From: an uncultured Thermoproteales archaeon
Lineage (GTDB): Archaea > Thermoproteota > Thermoprotei > Thermoproteales > Thermoproteaceae
Length of the DNA stretch: 64,000 bases
Direction of reading: 5' to 3'
NCBI GenBank assembly: GCA_938027595.1
Contig: CALJAK010000011.1
Coordinates: 1 to 64,000 of the forward strand
Shown: positions 16,818-25,092 of the stretch, piece by piece
Numbering within the stretch: position 1 is the stretch's first letter
How the letters are laid out: the number at the start of each line of letters is the position of its first letter
Notes under the pieces: generated by a model
The model's input: only the letters and a program-made list of their open reading frames with translations
Database searches by the model: none
What the model was told of the DNA's origin: nothing
Translations under genes and position numbers: made by a program

Positions 16818-19434
16818 GTTTAAGCACTTTCTTCAAGACGTAGGGCAGTACTCCCCCATGTCTTATGTACTCCACCTCAGCCCACGTGTGTACAGCCAGC
16901 CGCCCCTTCACTTCCTCCACTGTGCCGTCTCGTCTCTTAATTCTCAAAAACACCTCCCCACCCGGCTTCAACCCCCCCGAGAGTCCCAGTATGTCTATAG
17001 TTTCGTCTCCCTTCAACTCGAGAGGCGTCGGAGTTTGTATTGGAATTATTCCAACCATGGCGAGGTTCGTCCTATGTATCCTCTCGAAACTTTCCGCAAT
17101 CACAGCCCTCACCCCCAGCAACTTGGGGCCCTTAGCCGCCCAGTCTCTACTAGAGCCAGCCCCGTAGTTTTTGCCAGCCACAACCACCACCGGCACCCCC
17201 TCTCTCTTGTACATCTCAGCCACTTCATACACAGTGGCGACGATGCCCTCCGGCTGTTTAACTGCGTACCCCCCCTCTAGATTTCCAGCTTTATTTCTAT
17301 AGCCTCTACTGCCGAAAGTGCCGCGCACCATCACTTGCCAATTGCCGCGGCGGGCGCCGAAAGTGTTGAACTCATGTGGCTTGACCCCCAGCGACGTCAA
17401 GTACCGCCCAGCCGGGCTGTCGACCGGTATTCCGCCAGCTGGCGATATGTGGTCAGTGGTGATGTTGTCCCCCAGCACCAACAACGGCCTAGCGTTCACG
17501 ATGTCTCCCACATCTCCCCCGTTTGTGAACAATGGCGACGGCTGTATGTAAGTGTCGTTGGGGTCCCAGGGGTAGAGCAACCCAGTGGGGGCCTCCAGCT
17601 CGTCCCACAGCGGGTTCCGCCACTCCCTCCCCTCTAGCTCGCCCCACTCCTCCACCACGGCCTCCACTTCTCTCTGGCTGGGCCACAAGTCTGCTAGATA
17701 GACTGGACTCCCATCCGGCCGGAACGCCAACGGCTCGCTCTCTAAGTTCTTGTAGACAGTGCCGGCGATGGCGTATGCCACTACCAACGGCGGCGAGGTT
17801 ATGTACGCAGCCCGCACGTCTGGATGTATCCTACCCTCGAAATTCCGGTTGCCAGACAAAACGGCGGTGGCTAAGATGTCTTGCTCTCTCACGGCTTTAG
17901 CCACTGGCTGCGGCAACGGGCCTGAGTTACCTATACAAGTGGCGCAGCCGAAAGCCACCACGTGAAAACCCAATTGGTCTAGATACTTCTGTAGTCCACT
18001 CTTTTCGAGCATCTCCGCCGCCGCCCGGGAGCCGGGGGTGAAGCTAGTCTTCACGTAAGGCGGTGGTTTCAAACCCAACTCCACCGCTCTCTTGGCCAGC
18101 AAGCCGGCCGCCGCTAGGAGGTACGGATTGCTAGTGTTAGTGCAGCTAGTCACCGCTGCGATAACCACATCGCCGTCGCCAAAAGACACGCGGACTCCAT
18201 CTATCTCTATCTCCACTACTTTCCTCTGCCGCTTCTTTCTCTCGTTTAGAAAATCGGCGAAGCTCTTGGCCACCTCCCCCAACCTCCGCCGCTGCCAGGG
18301 TAACGTTGGTCCAGCCACTGCGTGATCCACAGTGGACAAATCTATCTCTACCACTTCGCTATATTCAGCGCTCTCCACGCCGCCGAAGACTCCCTGTAGT
18401 TTGTAATACGCTTCAACGAGCGCCACGCGGCTGGGCGGCCTCCCCGTAGCTCTCAAGTATTTCAACGTGTTCTCGTCTACTGGGAAAAGTGCCGTTGTGG
18501 AGCCGTACTCTGGCGCCATGTTGGCGATAGTTGCTCTATCCGGCGCAGACAACTCCCGCACACCCTCGCCGAAGAATTCCACAAAGGCGTCTACTACGTT
18601 CACTTTCCTCAACACCTCCGCCACAGCCAGCGCTACGTCTGTAGCCGTCACGCCGGGCTTCAACTTGCCGTATAGATAAACACCCACAACTCTCGGCGTG
18701 GGTATCGTGATGGGTTCTCCCAACATGACTGCCTCAGCCTCCACGCCGCCGACGCCCCACCCCAACACACCCAAACCATTCACCATGGTGGTGTGGCTGT
18801 CCATCCCCACCACAGTTTCGAAATACGCCAAGTCTCCCTCAGTCGCCACCACTTCCGTCAAGCGCTCTAAGTTTATTTGGTGTATAATGCCGACGCCCGG
18901 TGGGAACACCGTGAGGTTTTTGAAAGCCCCCTGCGCCCACTTTAGAAATCTATACCTCTCTCTATTTCTCGAGATCTCCATCTCCATGTTCTTCCAGAGC
19001 GCCTCCCGGGAGCCCCAGAAGTCCACATGCACCGAGTGGTCAATCACTAGAGCTACTGGTATCTTTGGATTCACCACCGCCGGATCTCCCCCGGCGTTGG
19101 CCACAATCTGGCGCATGGTGGCTAAGTCCACCACAGCCGGGACGCCGGTGTAATCTTGCATAATTACTCTAGAAATTTTTATAGCTATTTCTCCCCGAGG
19201 CGCCTTGGGGTTCCAGTTAGCTAACAACTCCAGTGCACTAGTGACGTCGCGGTTGTCTAGATTTCTAACTACGTTCTCCAACAGTATCCTAACTGAGTAG
19301 GGGAGTCTATCCACGTCGTAACCCTCTCTCTCCAATTCCTTCAGAGACACATATCGAAAGACCTCGCCCCCCACTGAAAATTGGCGAAACACGTCCAAAC
19401 TCGTGTCATGTATATAACTTTTTATTGTAGTCAA
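16810..19434 (-). CDS. acnA: aconitate hydratase, AcnA type
   Basis: 874 residues, the usual length of the monomeric AcnA/IRP-type enzyme. The N-terminus has IMQDYTGVPAVVDLATMR, then the cluster-ligand motifs VTSCTNTSNP and FGCATCIGNSGPL, and a C-terminal swivel domain with GDNITTDHISPAG and GKNYGAGSSRDWAAKGP. The [4Fe-4S] enzyme interconverts citrate and isocitrate in the TCA cycle (oxidative or reductive). The start overlaps the small zinc-ribbon gene upstream by 29 bp; a TATATAA box at about 19411-19417 lies inside the proposed N-terminus, so initiation may vary. Confidence 0.95.
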   Translation of the reverse strand: MTTIKSYIHDTSLDVFRQFSVGGEVFRYVSLKELEREGYDVDRLPYSVRILLENVVRNLDNRDVTSALELLANWNPKAPRGEIAIKISRVIMQDYTGVPAVVDLATMRQIVANAGGDPAVVNPKIPVALVIDHSVHVDFWGSREALWKNMEMEISRNRERYRFLKWAQGAFKNLTVFPPGVGIIHQINLERLTEVVATEGDLAYFETVVGMDSHTTMVNGLGVLGWGVGGVEAEAVMLGEPITIPTPRVVGVYLYGKLKPGVTATDVALAVAEVLRKVNVVDAFVEFFGEGVRELSAPDRATIANMAPEYGSTTALFPVDENTLKYLRATGRPPSRVALVEAYYKLQGVFGGVESAEYSEVVEIDLSTVDHAVAGPTLPWQRRRLGEVAKSFADFLNERKKRQRKVVEIEIDGVRVSFGDGDVVIAAVTSCTNTSNPYLLAAAGLLAKRAVELGLKPPPYVKTSFTPGSRAAAEMLEKSGLQKYLDQLGFHVVAFGCATCIGNSGPLPQPVAKAVREQDILATAVLSGNRNFEGRIHPDVRAAYITSPPLVVAYAIAGTVYKNLESEPLAFRPDGSPVYLADLWPSQREVEAVVEEWGELEGREWRNPLWDELEAPTGLLYPWDPNDTYIQPSPLFTNGGDVGDIVNARPLLVLGDNITTDHISPAGGIPVDSPAGRYLTSLGVKPHEFNTFGARRGNWQVMVRGTFGSRGYRNKAGNLEGGYAVKQPEGIVATVYEVAEMYKREGVPVVVVAGKNYGAGSSRDWAAKGPKLLGVRAVIAESFERIHRTNLAMVGIIPIQTPTPLELKGDETIDILGLSGGLKPGGEVFLRIKRRDGTVEEVKGRLAVHTWAEVEYIRHGGVLPYVLKKVLKHD

Positions 19435-19594
19435 CTACTTGTTGTCTTATCGCCTTTGGCGATCCCGTGGCTAACACTATGGCTTTCTCTGTCTGGAAGA
19501 GTCTACCGCAGTATGGACATTGGTGAGTTTTGGCTTCTGACTTAACGCCGCTTGCCCGCCCACAGTGGGGACACACCACCGCGCTGTACTTCAC
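19406..19594 (-). CDS. small zinc-ribbon protein
   Basis: 62 residues from GTG 19594, coupled to the upstream gene through a GTGA overlap. CPHCGRASGVKS and CPYCGRLF form a four-Cys zinc ribbon, followed by a short helical basic tail (SPKAIRQQVVDYNKKL). Such archaeal ribbons often bind nucleic acid or partner proteins, but no function can be assigned. The 3' end overlaps the aconitase start. The upstream in-frame residues (to 19648) are shadowed by the preceding gene. Confidence 0.72.
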   Translation of the reverse strand: MKYSAVVCPHCGRASGVKSEAKTHQCPYCGRLFQTEKAIVLATGSPKAIRQQVVDYNKKLYT

Positions 19595-20121
19595 TTGAGT
19601 ATCTTCTCTAGTAGTCTTAAAGCTTTTCCCAGTTGGTATTGGAAACAACCGTAGCGCGCTAGTTTGAACACCACGCCACCTCTGGCGTCTGGGCCGTACT
19701 GAGCACCCGTAGCGAAGAGGAGTCCTCTGTACTTCACAATTAAGTATTTACCTCTCGGCGTGACTCTCCCCCATTGCTTCGCCGTGGATATGTACGTAGA
19801 TACATAACCCAGTGGGGGAGCCATGGGGGCAATTGGCTCTAGACAGAGGTCCACTCGCTTAACTGCCACGTCTATAAAGCGAGCGACGGGGGGGTGAGAC
19901 ACCGGGGCGCAGATGGAGAGATCTGCCGGTAGTGTTGCGCCTCGCCAATTTATCAAGAGGAGACTCAGCGATGGGAAAGACGCTGGACAAGTCTCGGCTC
20001 CCCACTCCACTGCCACTCGCTGTAGGAATTGGGGGAGGTGACTCCCGACCCACTCGCCGATTGTGGTGGGTCGCTCCAAATCGAAGCGGTATTTGACTCG
20101 GCGCTGGAGAAGCCCCTGCAC
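19591..20121 (-). CDS. conserved-looking hypothetical protein
   Basis: About 176 residues from GTG 20121 (182 from GTG 20139). I do not recognise a family. The protein is mixed alpha/beta with several Cys and ends in a basic helix (LGKALRLLEKILK). The TATA box at 20148-20155 is 30 bp from GTG 20121 but only 12 bp from GTG 20139, which favours the shorter form. It is translationally coupled to the zinc-ribbon gene, suggesting the two products work together, which is inference. Confidence 0.6.
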   Translation of the reverse strand: MQGLLQRRVKYRFDLERPTTIGEWVGSHLPQFLQRVAVEWGAETCPASFPSLSLLLINWRGATLPADLSICAPVSHPPVARFIDVAVKRVDLCLEPIAPMAPPLGYVSTYISTAKQWGRVTPRGKYLIVKYRGLLFATGAQYGPDARGGVVFKLARYGCFQYQLGKALRLLEKILK

Positions 20122-20147
20122 GTAGGAAACTCTAACCACGTGAATGT

Positions 20148-20159
20148 TTATAAATAAAC
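20148..20159. promoter_or_regulatory. bidirectional TATA region
   Basis: TTTATAAATAAA contains the self-complementary TTTATAAA. To the left it is spaced for the hypothetical gene at 19591-20121, to the right for an ATG at 20175 that opens the 28-codon acidic peptide (centre to ATG about 23 bp). It resembles the shared box at 1211-1218. Confidence 0.55.
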
Positions 20160-20174
20160 CCTTTTCAAAACTTT

Positions 20175-20261
20175 ATGCCGTATTATAGAGAAGAGGAGTG
20201 GGAAGAGGAAGAACTCTGGGAGGAGTTTGAAGAAGAGTGGGAAGAAGAAGAAGAGTGGTAA
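20175..20261 (+). CDS. 28-residue Glu/Trp-rich microprotein
   Basis: ATG at 20175, 28 codons, TAA at 20259-20261. After MPYYR the peptide is almost only Glu (17 of 28) with Trp at positions 9, 15, 22 and 28 (spacings 6, 7, 6), plus one Leu and one Phe. If helical, the Trp residues would line up along one face. The TATA box at 20148-20155 is correctly placed for a leaderless start and a T-rich stretch (ATTTTTC) follows the stop. I know of no family for it. It could also be a chance purine-rich run: both GAA and GAG codons are used. Confidence 0.5.
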   Translation: MPYYREEEWEEEELWEEFEEEWEEEEEW

Positions 20262-20404
20262 TTTTTCAAAAACGTCCCCTTTTACCCCTTTTCATTTTTT
20301 AAAGAAGATTTGTTATATATACAAATAGGGTATTGTAATGTACACAGTTGTAGTCTAGGAATTGTTTGGGGTTAAGTTTTTAAATAGGGGGAATATGGAG
20401 AATT
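20262..20404 (+). promoter_or_regulatory. AT-rich intergenic stretch upstream of speH
   Basis: The stretch has T-rich tracts after the microprotein stop (possible terminator at 20260-20305), a TATA-like TTATATATA at 20313-20321 that leads to only a six-codon reading (ATG 20338), and TTTTTAAATA at 20377-20386, about 24 bp before the speH ATG. The first box could start a longer leader or an unseen small RNA; nothing further is recognised. Confidence 0.4.
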
Positions 20405-20770
20405 ATGGCGGGGGGTGTGGGGGTGGTGGGTAGACACATATATGGAAATCTCTATGGATGCGACTCCACATTGCTAAACGACGAAGTGGTTTTGACTTCT
20501 ATAGTGAGAGAAGCCGTGAGAGTGGCAAACGCCACGTTGATGTCTATAGGCGCGTATAGATTCTACCCAGGTGGTTTAACTATCTTTGCAATAGTGGCGG
20601 AGAGCCACATCTCGATACATACGTGGCCCGAGCACGGTTTTGCCACTGTAGATGTCTACACATGTGGCGACCACACTGACCCCAAAGCTGCTTTTGATTA
20701 CATAGTGTCTAGACTAAAGCCGTACAGAGTGGAGATGTACTACGGCGATAGGTCAATGCGGGGAGAATAA
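20405..20770 (+). CDS. speH: S-adenosylmethionine decarboxylase-family pyruvoyl enzyme
   Basis: 121 residues of the short prokaryotic AdoMetDC class. The self-cleavage site is ESHISIHTWPEHG, where the chain breaks before Ser and that Ser becomes the pyruvoyl group; the Cys in VYTCGDH is the proton donor. The product (decarboxylated AdoMet) feeds spermidine synthesis. Crenarchaea also have a paralogue that decarboxylates arginine, and the sequence alone does not let me exclude it. The ATG at 20405 follows a TATA-like box by about 24 bp. 27 bp separate it from the next gene. Confidence 0.85.
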   Translation: MAGGVGVVGRHIYGNLYGCDSTLLNDEVVLTSIVREAVRVANATLMSIGAYRFYPGGLTIFAIVAESHISIHTWPEHGFATVDVYTCGDHTDPKAAFDYIVSRLKPYRVEMYYGDRSMRGE

Positions 20771-20797
20771 TTTTTAAACGTAAAGCAAAGTGGAGCC

Positions 20798-21403
20798 ATG
20801 TCTATATTTAAACAAGCGTATCTCGAGTTGGCTCACTTCATTTTAAACGCCCTCGAGAAGTTAGACATGGCGCAGATAGAGCTCTTCATAAAGACAATCT
20901 TAGATATCCACCTGAGCAGCAAGAAGATTATTGTGGTGGGGGTGGGGAGGAGCGGCTTGGTGGGCAGAGCGTTCGCCATGCGTTTGAGACACTTGGGCGC
21001 CAGGTCTTTTGTGCTGGGCGAGACGATAACTCCGTCGGTGGAGGAGGGGGACCTCTTGGTAGCTATTTCGGGCAGTGGCACTACGCAGATAGTGATAGAC
21101 GCGGCGGAGGCAGCCAAGAAGATGAATGCCAAAGTGTCTGCAATAACTTCGTACCCAGACTCGCCGCTGGGTAGACTGGCGGACGTGGTAGTTTACGTGC
21201 CGGGTAGGACGAAGTTAGCTAATTCTCACAACTACTTCGCCCGCCAGATATTGGGTCTCCACGAGCCGCTGTCGCCTTTAGGTACGTTGTTTGAAGACAC
21301 GGCGATGGTGGTGCTGGACGCGGTTGTGGCGGAGTTAATGAAGAGGCTGGGGTTGGAGGAGAACGACCTTGCCAAACGCCACGCCAACATTGAGATGCCG
21401 TGA
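20798..21403 (+). CDS. hxlB: 6-phospho-3-hexuloisomerase
   Basis: 201 residues forming a SIS domain: KIIVVGVGRSGLVGRAFAMRLRHLG, then AISGSGTTQIVIDAAEAAKK and the C-terminal TLFEDTAMVVLDAVVAELM. This layout is that of archaeal PHI enzymes, which turn 3-hexulose-6-phosphate into fructose-6-phosphate; in archaea the pathway runs in reverse to make ribulose-5-phosphate for nucleotides. The partner synthase HxlA is not in the window. The gene's 3' end touches a candidate C/D box RNA on the other strand. Confidence 0.87.
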   Translation: MSIFKQAYLELAHFILNALEKLDMAQIELFIKTILDIHLSSKKIIVVGVGRSGLVGRAFAMRLRHLGARSFVLGETITPSVEEGDLLVAISGSGTTQIVIDAAEAAKKMNAKVSAITSYPDSPLGRLADVVVYVPGRTKLANSHNYFARQILGLHEPLSPLGTLFEDTAMVVLDAVVAELMKRLGLEENDLAKRHANIEMP

Positions 21404-21456
21404 TCAGTCTTGTCACCACCGCTCATCTTCGCCACACACCTGCCGTCATCAATGTA
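21399..21456 (-). ncRNA. candidate C/D box sRNA
   Basis: On the minus strand, C box TGATGA (21451-21446), a 14-nt guide-like stretch, a degenerate D' (GCGA), C' AGATGA (21428-21423), a second guide and D box CTGA (21407-21404) are present in the correct order and spacing for an archaeal 2'-O-methylation guide of about 50 nt. A TATA-like box (minus-strand CATTTAAACC, centre near 21475) would start transcription near the C box. Its 3' end overlaps the hxlB stop codon. Targets were not determined. Confidence 0.6.
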
Positions 21457-21477
21457 CATATGGAGTTGGGGGTTTAA

Positions 21478-22182
21478 ATGTACTACCTACATCCCAGGAA
21501 GGCACTCACCTCGCGCCAGACGGATGTGAGGTATGTAGAGACGTTGATGCGTCAACTCCTCGGCGGCGAGACGCCGGTGTTTGGCAAGGGAGACGAGCCT
21601 CTCCTCGCTCTGGCTGGGTTCTTCCCTGGAGATTGGCCCGCGGTGAATTTCTTAACGTTGTTAGTGTACATGTGGCGGCGGGGTTCGCTAGAGCTACCGC
21701 CGCTGGCGGCGGCGCCCGTGGTGGATAGAAACGCCGTTGGGGGGTCATCCGACGGCGGTGTATATTTCGATTTTCTACGTCTAGAGAGCGGGGTGGCTAG
21801 AGAAATCACCCGGTTTTACCACAAGGCGAAGCCAAACGCAGTAGTGGTGTTTCTAACTGGCGAGAAGTTTGAAGTGGCTGCCACTACAGACGTCGCGTCT
21901 CGAACTTTGTCAATTAAGAAAGTTGACCCACATCCCCACACGCCCGAGGGGGTGGCTACTCTGAAATACAGCCACGGCATCGTCGTCAAAATTCCGCCGT
22001 CGCCTAGAGAATTTCATCACTTCGCTGGAGAAGTGGCGTCGTTGTTTAAACAAGCCGCCGGTTTATCTAAACTCCAGAAGCCAAAGACGAGAGTAGAAGC
22101 TAGAGAGATATACCTCCTCCACGGGGGAGTCCCCGTAGACGGCGGCGTGGAGCTCGACAACGATGTCTACATCTACATATAG
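21478..22182 (+). CDS. hypothetical protein coupled to ubiX
   Basis: 234 residues, no recognised family. The N-terminal part is hydrophobic and Pro/Gly-rich (LALAGFFPGDWPAVNFLTLLVYMW), the rest alpha/beta with a Lys-rich C-terminal third and an acidic end. It overlaps ubiX by 20 bp, so the two are translationally coupled. A prenylated-flavin role is possible only by association. The ATG follows GTTTAAATG directly, so the real transcript may start further upstream. Confidence 0.6.
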   Translation: MYYLHPRKALTSRQTDVRYVETLMRQLLGGETPVFGKGDEPLLALAGFFPGDWPAVNFLTLLVYMWRRGSLELPPLAAAPVVDRNAVGGSSDGGVYFDFLRLESGVAREITRFYHKAKPNAVVVFLTGEKFEVAATTDVASRTLSIKKVDPHPHTPEGVATLKYSHGIVVKIPPSPREFHHFAGEVASLFKQAAGLSKLQKPKTRVEAREIYLLHGGVPVDGGVELDNDVYIYI

Positions 22183-22732
22183 AGTTTTCGTGGGGATCAC
22201 CGGCGCCTCCGGTGCGGTGTATGGAGTCAAAGTGTTGGAGCTTCTAAAGAGAGTGGGGGCGGAGGTGCACCTCTCCATTTCTAGAGTAGCTGAGAAAGTT
22301 ATAGAGACTGAGACTAACTACGGCGTGTCTTACGTCAAGTCTCTGGCGGATTTTGTGTGGGACGAGAGAGATCTGGCGGCGCCCCCGGCTTCTGGAAGCT
22401 TCGGCATAGACGCAGTGGCTGTGGTGCCCTGCTCCACAAAGACGTTGGCAGCCATAGCGCGGGGTCTCTCTGTGAATCTCATCGCACGAGCGGCGGAAGT
22501 GGGTCTCAAAGAGAGGCGCCGGGTGGTGCTAGTGGTGAGAGAGAGCCCCCTGTCGCTTGTACACATAAAAAACATGGAGGCGGTTACTCTAGCCGGCGCC
22601 ATAGTCATGCCGGCGTCCCCCGGCTTCTACACACGACCAGCGACGCTAGAGGAGTTGGTGACTACTTTCGCCGGCAGAGTGTTAGACGCCATGGGGATAC
22701 GGCACGACTTGACGCCCAGGTGGCGGCGGTAG
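22163..22732 (+). CDS. ubiX: flavin prenyltransferase UbiX
   Basis: 189 residues with the family motifs GITGASGAVYGVKVLE (FMN phosphate site), VAVVPCSTKTLAAIARG and VLVVRESPLSLVHIKNM. UbiX attaches a dimethylallyl group to FMN to make the cofactor of UbiD-type decarboxylases. The UbiD partner is not in the window. Because the window also carries mqnD, the cofactor may serve a decarboxylation step of menaquinone synthesis by the futalosine route, which is inference. It starts at ATG 22163 inside the preceding gene. Confidence 0.93.
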   Translation: MSTSTYRVFVGITGASGAVYGVKVLELLKRVGAEVHLSISRVAEKVIETETNYGVSYVKSLADFVWDERDLAAPPASGSFGIDAVAVVPCSTKTLAAIARGLSVNLIARAAEVGLKERRRVVLVVRESPLSLVHIKNMEAVTLAGAIVMPASPGFYTRPATLEELVTTFAGRVLDAMGIRHDLTPRWRR

Positions 22733-22747
22733 CGTCCAGCACGGCGG

Positions 22748-23413
22748 TCATACGGCTTTCACCACTTTCGAAAACACATCTATAAACCTCTGTCTCAAGT
22801 CTACCGACTCGTGCCTCCCAACTACGTTGGAGATTACGAGCACACAGCCCGTCTTGAAACTTCTCAACCACCCCAGCGCCATGGCTGTGGCGCACTCCAT
22901 CTCCACAGCCGCCGCCCCCCTCTCCCGCCAGAACTCTACAAAACTCTGACTCTCGCCATAGAACGCGTCGCTAGACACCACGTACCCCACCGGCGCATTT
23001 AACGCTTCTGCAAGTCTCTCCGTGAGGTGTGGATCTGCGGCGAGTGGTGGGTGGTAGCTGGGGAAATATGCGTTGTACAAACCGCCGGCTGGCGCCGCCG
23101 CCGCTGCCGCCACCAACACGTCGCCCACCGCCATCTGGCCGAGAGAACCCGCCGTGCCGACTCTCACGAAAATCTCCATCCCCAGCGTTTTCAACTCTTC
23201 CAGCACTATGGCGATTGAAGGTCCACCAACGCCGTGGTTCACTACAGTGACTCTCCTCCCTTGGGAGGTGCCGGTGTAAGTCAAAAACCTGTCTTGGTTG
23301 ACCAGCTTGGCGTCTTCCAGCAGCGAGGCGAACAACTGGACTCTCGCCGGGTCACCTGCGCCGATCACCAGCGGCGCTATGTCGCTCGGCGCGGCTCGAA
23401 TGTGGTAAGGCAT
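22748..23413 (-). CDS. nucleoside phosphorylase (PNP/UDP family 1)
   Basis: 221 residues with the family's phosphate and ribose-binding blocks: VIGAGDPARVQLFA, VNHGVGGPSIAIVLEEL, FVRVGTAGSL, SSDAFYG and AVEMECATAMALGWL. Such enzymes split purine or pyrimidine nucleosides with phosphate for base salvage; a crenarchaeal relative acts on methylthioadenosine. The substrate is not clear from the sequence: the SSDAF and EMECA segments suit purine/MTA or uridine phosphorylases. It is divergent from an M42 peptidase gene with 24 bp of AT-rich DNA between them. Confidence 0.85.
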   Translation of the reverse strand: MPYHIRAAPSDIAPLVIGAGDPARVQLFASLLEDAKLVNQDRFLTYTGTSQGRRVTVVNHGVGGPSIAIVLEELKTLGMEIFVRVGTAGSLGQMAVGDVLVAAAAAAPAGGLYNAYFPSYHPPLAADPHLTERLAEALNAPVGYVVSSDAFYGESQSFVEFWRERGAAAVEMECATAMALGWLRSFKTGCVLVISNVVGRHESVDLRQRFIDVFSKVVKAV

Positions 23414-23437
23414 ATTAATATCTATAGATAATTAATT

Positions 23438-24382
23438 ATGTTAGAAACTCTATCGAAAGCTCTAGGGGTGTCTGGATTTGAGGAAGAGGTGAGACGTAAA
23501 GTCATAGAACTGGCGGGAGGGGGCGGAGTAGACCAATTCGGCAACGTCACTATAGACGGCAAGTCGAGAGTAGCTTTCGTGGCGCACATGGACGAAGTGG
23601 GGTTGTTAGTGACGTCGATAGAAGAAGACGGCAGACTGAAGTTTAGGAAAGTGGGGGGTGTAGACGACAAAATTCTGCCGGGCCTCGCCGTAGTGTTGTA
23701 CGGCGACGGTTTTAGAGCGGAGGGCGTAATAGGCGTACCGCCGCCGCACTTCCAGCAACAGACGGCAGCCACTTGGCAAGATCTCTACATTGACGTGGGG
23801 GCCTCCAGCAGGCAAGAAGTGGAGGCGCTGGGAGTCGGCCCCATGACTCCAGCCGCCTTCGCCAAGAGATATGTAGACATGGGGCGATATGTTTCAGCCA
23901 CGTCTCTAGACGACAGAGCCGGCTGCTGGGCGTTGTTGGAGGCGTACAAGCGGGGTGTTGAAGCTACCTACGTCTGGACTGTACAAGAAGAGTTAGGCCT
24001 CCTGGGCGCCCGGTCGTTGGCGAGGCGGTTGGAGGGCAAGTTAGTTGTAGTGGTAGACACAATGGCGTGTTGCCACCCCAACTACACTGGCTCCATAAAA
24101 CCGGGGCAGGGGCCAGTCTTGCGCCTATTCGACAACTACGGCGCTTATACAAACAAACTAGCGAAGAGAGTGCTAGAGGTGGCGAAACGCGCCGGAATCC
24201 CCATCCAACTGGGGTCTGGGGGCGGCGGCACAGACGCAGCTGCGTTTCTAGCGGCGGGCGTGCCGGCCGTGGCTATCGGCATATTGACTAAATACTCCCA
24301 CTCGCCAGTGGAGATGGTACACAAAGACGACTTGCGCCACACGGCTGAGCTGCTGTCGGCGCTTGGGGGAGAGCTCGCCTAG
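23438..24382 (+). CDS. M42-family metal aminopeptidase (short form)
   Basis: 314 residues. Metal and catalytic residues are seen in FVAHMDEVGLLV (HxD), SLDDRAGCWALLEAY (metal-bridging Asp), VQEELGLLGARS (Glu base and ligand), VVVDTMACC and TKYSHSPVEMVHKDDL (His). M42 enzymes form dodecameric tetrahedral TET particles that trim peptides released by the proteasome. A longer paralogue is at 44692-45777. The N-terminus is compact (MLETLSKALGVSGFEEEV), typical of the family. Confidence 0.88.
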   Translation: MLETLSKALGVSGFEEEVRRKVIELAGGGGVDQFGNVTIDGKSRVAFVAHMDEVGLLVTSIEEDGRLKFRKVGGVDDKILPGLAVVLYGDGFRAEGVIGVPPPHFQQQTAATWQDLYIDVGASSRQEVEALGVGPMTPAAFAKRYVDMGRYVSATSLDDRAGCWALLEAYKRGVEATYVWTVQEELGLLGARSLARRLEGKLVVVVDTMACCHPNYTGSIKPGQGPVLRLFDNYGAYTNKLAKRVLEVAKRAGIPIQLGSGGGGTDAAAFLAAGVPAVAIGILTKYSHSPVEMVHKDDLRHTAELLSALGGELA

Positions 24383-24402
24383 CGCCGGCTCCGCGGCGTG
24401 GT

Positions 24403-25086
24403 TCATCCGTGGTTTTCGTACTGCCTCCTCTTGGCTAAGTAGCTCTCTACGCTGTCTACAACTCTGGCGGGTACTCCAGCGACTACGACGCCCGGCGGGA
24501 CGTCTCTAGTGACCACGGCGCCAGCCGCCACCACGGCGCCTTCCCCCACTTCAACTCCCGCCAATATGGTGGCGTTTGCGCCAATTACAGCTCTCCTCCT
24601 CACCACCACCGGCGCTAGTCTCTTGCTGGGTGGGTACTTGTCGTTTGTAATTACTGCGTTTGGTCCTATGAATACCTCTTCCTCAATCACGGTGCCGTTG
24701 GGTATGTAAACCATAGACTGTATCCACGCCCCCCTGCCGATTTTCACATCTCGCTCTATAGTGGTGTTTGTGCCTATCTTCACATCTTGACTTATCTTAG
24801 TGAATTCTCTCACTAACACGCCGTGGCCCAACTCCACCCCGTCGCCTATCTCTACGTTTTCGTAAATTACAGTCGCTCGCCTCACTATTGCCGAGTTGCC
24901 TAACTTCGCCCCGTCGCTCAACTCGTCTAAGTCTAACGACGCTTGTAGCACTTTCTGCCTAGTGGGATAACCCACGGTAGCTCCGTCTATGAAGCTACCT
25001 TGTCCAATTACTGTAGGTCCGTAGATCCGGGCGTCTGGAGATATATACCGGGCGTGTATTTTTGCTTTTGGAGATACATAACCCAT
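24403..25086 (-). CDS. left-handed beta-helix acyl/acetyltransferase
   Basis: 227 residues made largely of hexapeptide repeats ([LIV]-G-x4), for example [36 protein letters not shown] and [20 protein letters not shown]. These fold into a trimeric prism and use acetyl-CoA to acylate sugars or amino sugars. The closest general type is the sugar O- or N-acetyltransferase of surface-polysaccharide genes. The acceptor cannot be told. The gene is alone, divergent from two coiled-coil genes. The TATATATA box at about 25107-25114 is 25 bp from the ATG at 25086. Confidence 0.85.
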   Translation of the reverse strand: MGYVSPKAKIHARYISPDARIYGPTVIGQGSFIDGATVGYPTRQKVLQASLDLDELSDGAKLGNSAIVRRATVIYENVEIGDGVELGHGVLVREFTKISQDVKIGTNTTIERDVKIGRGAWIQSMVYIPNGTVIEEEVFIGPNAVITNDKYPPSKRLAPVVVRRRAVIGANATILAGVEVGEGAVVAAGAVVTRDVPPGVVVAGVPARVVDSVESYLAKRRQYENHG

Positions 25087-25092
25087 GACAAC

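Noticed and set aside
17532-17900. Long readings antisense to aconitase
   Set aside because: They are Pro/Arg-rich frames created by the codon bias of acnA and have no promoter or family match.
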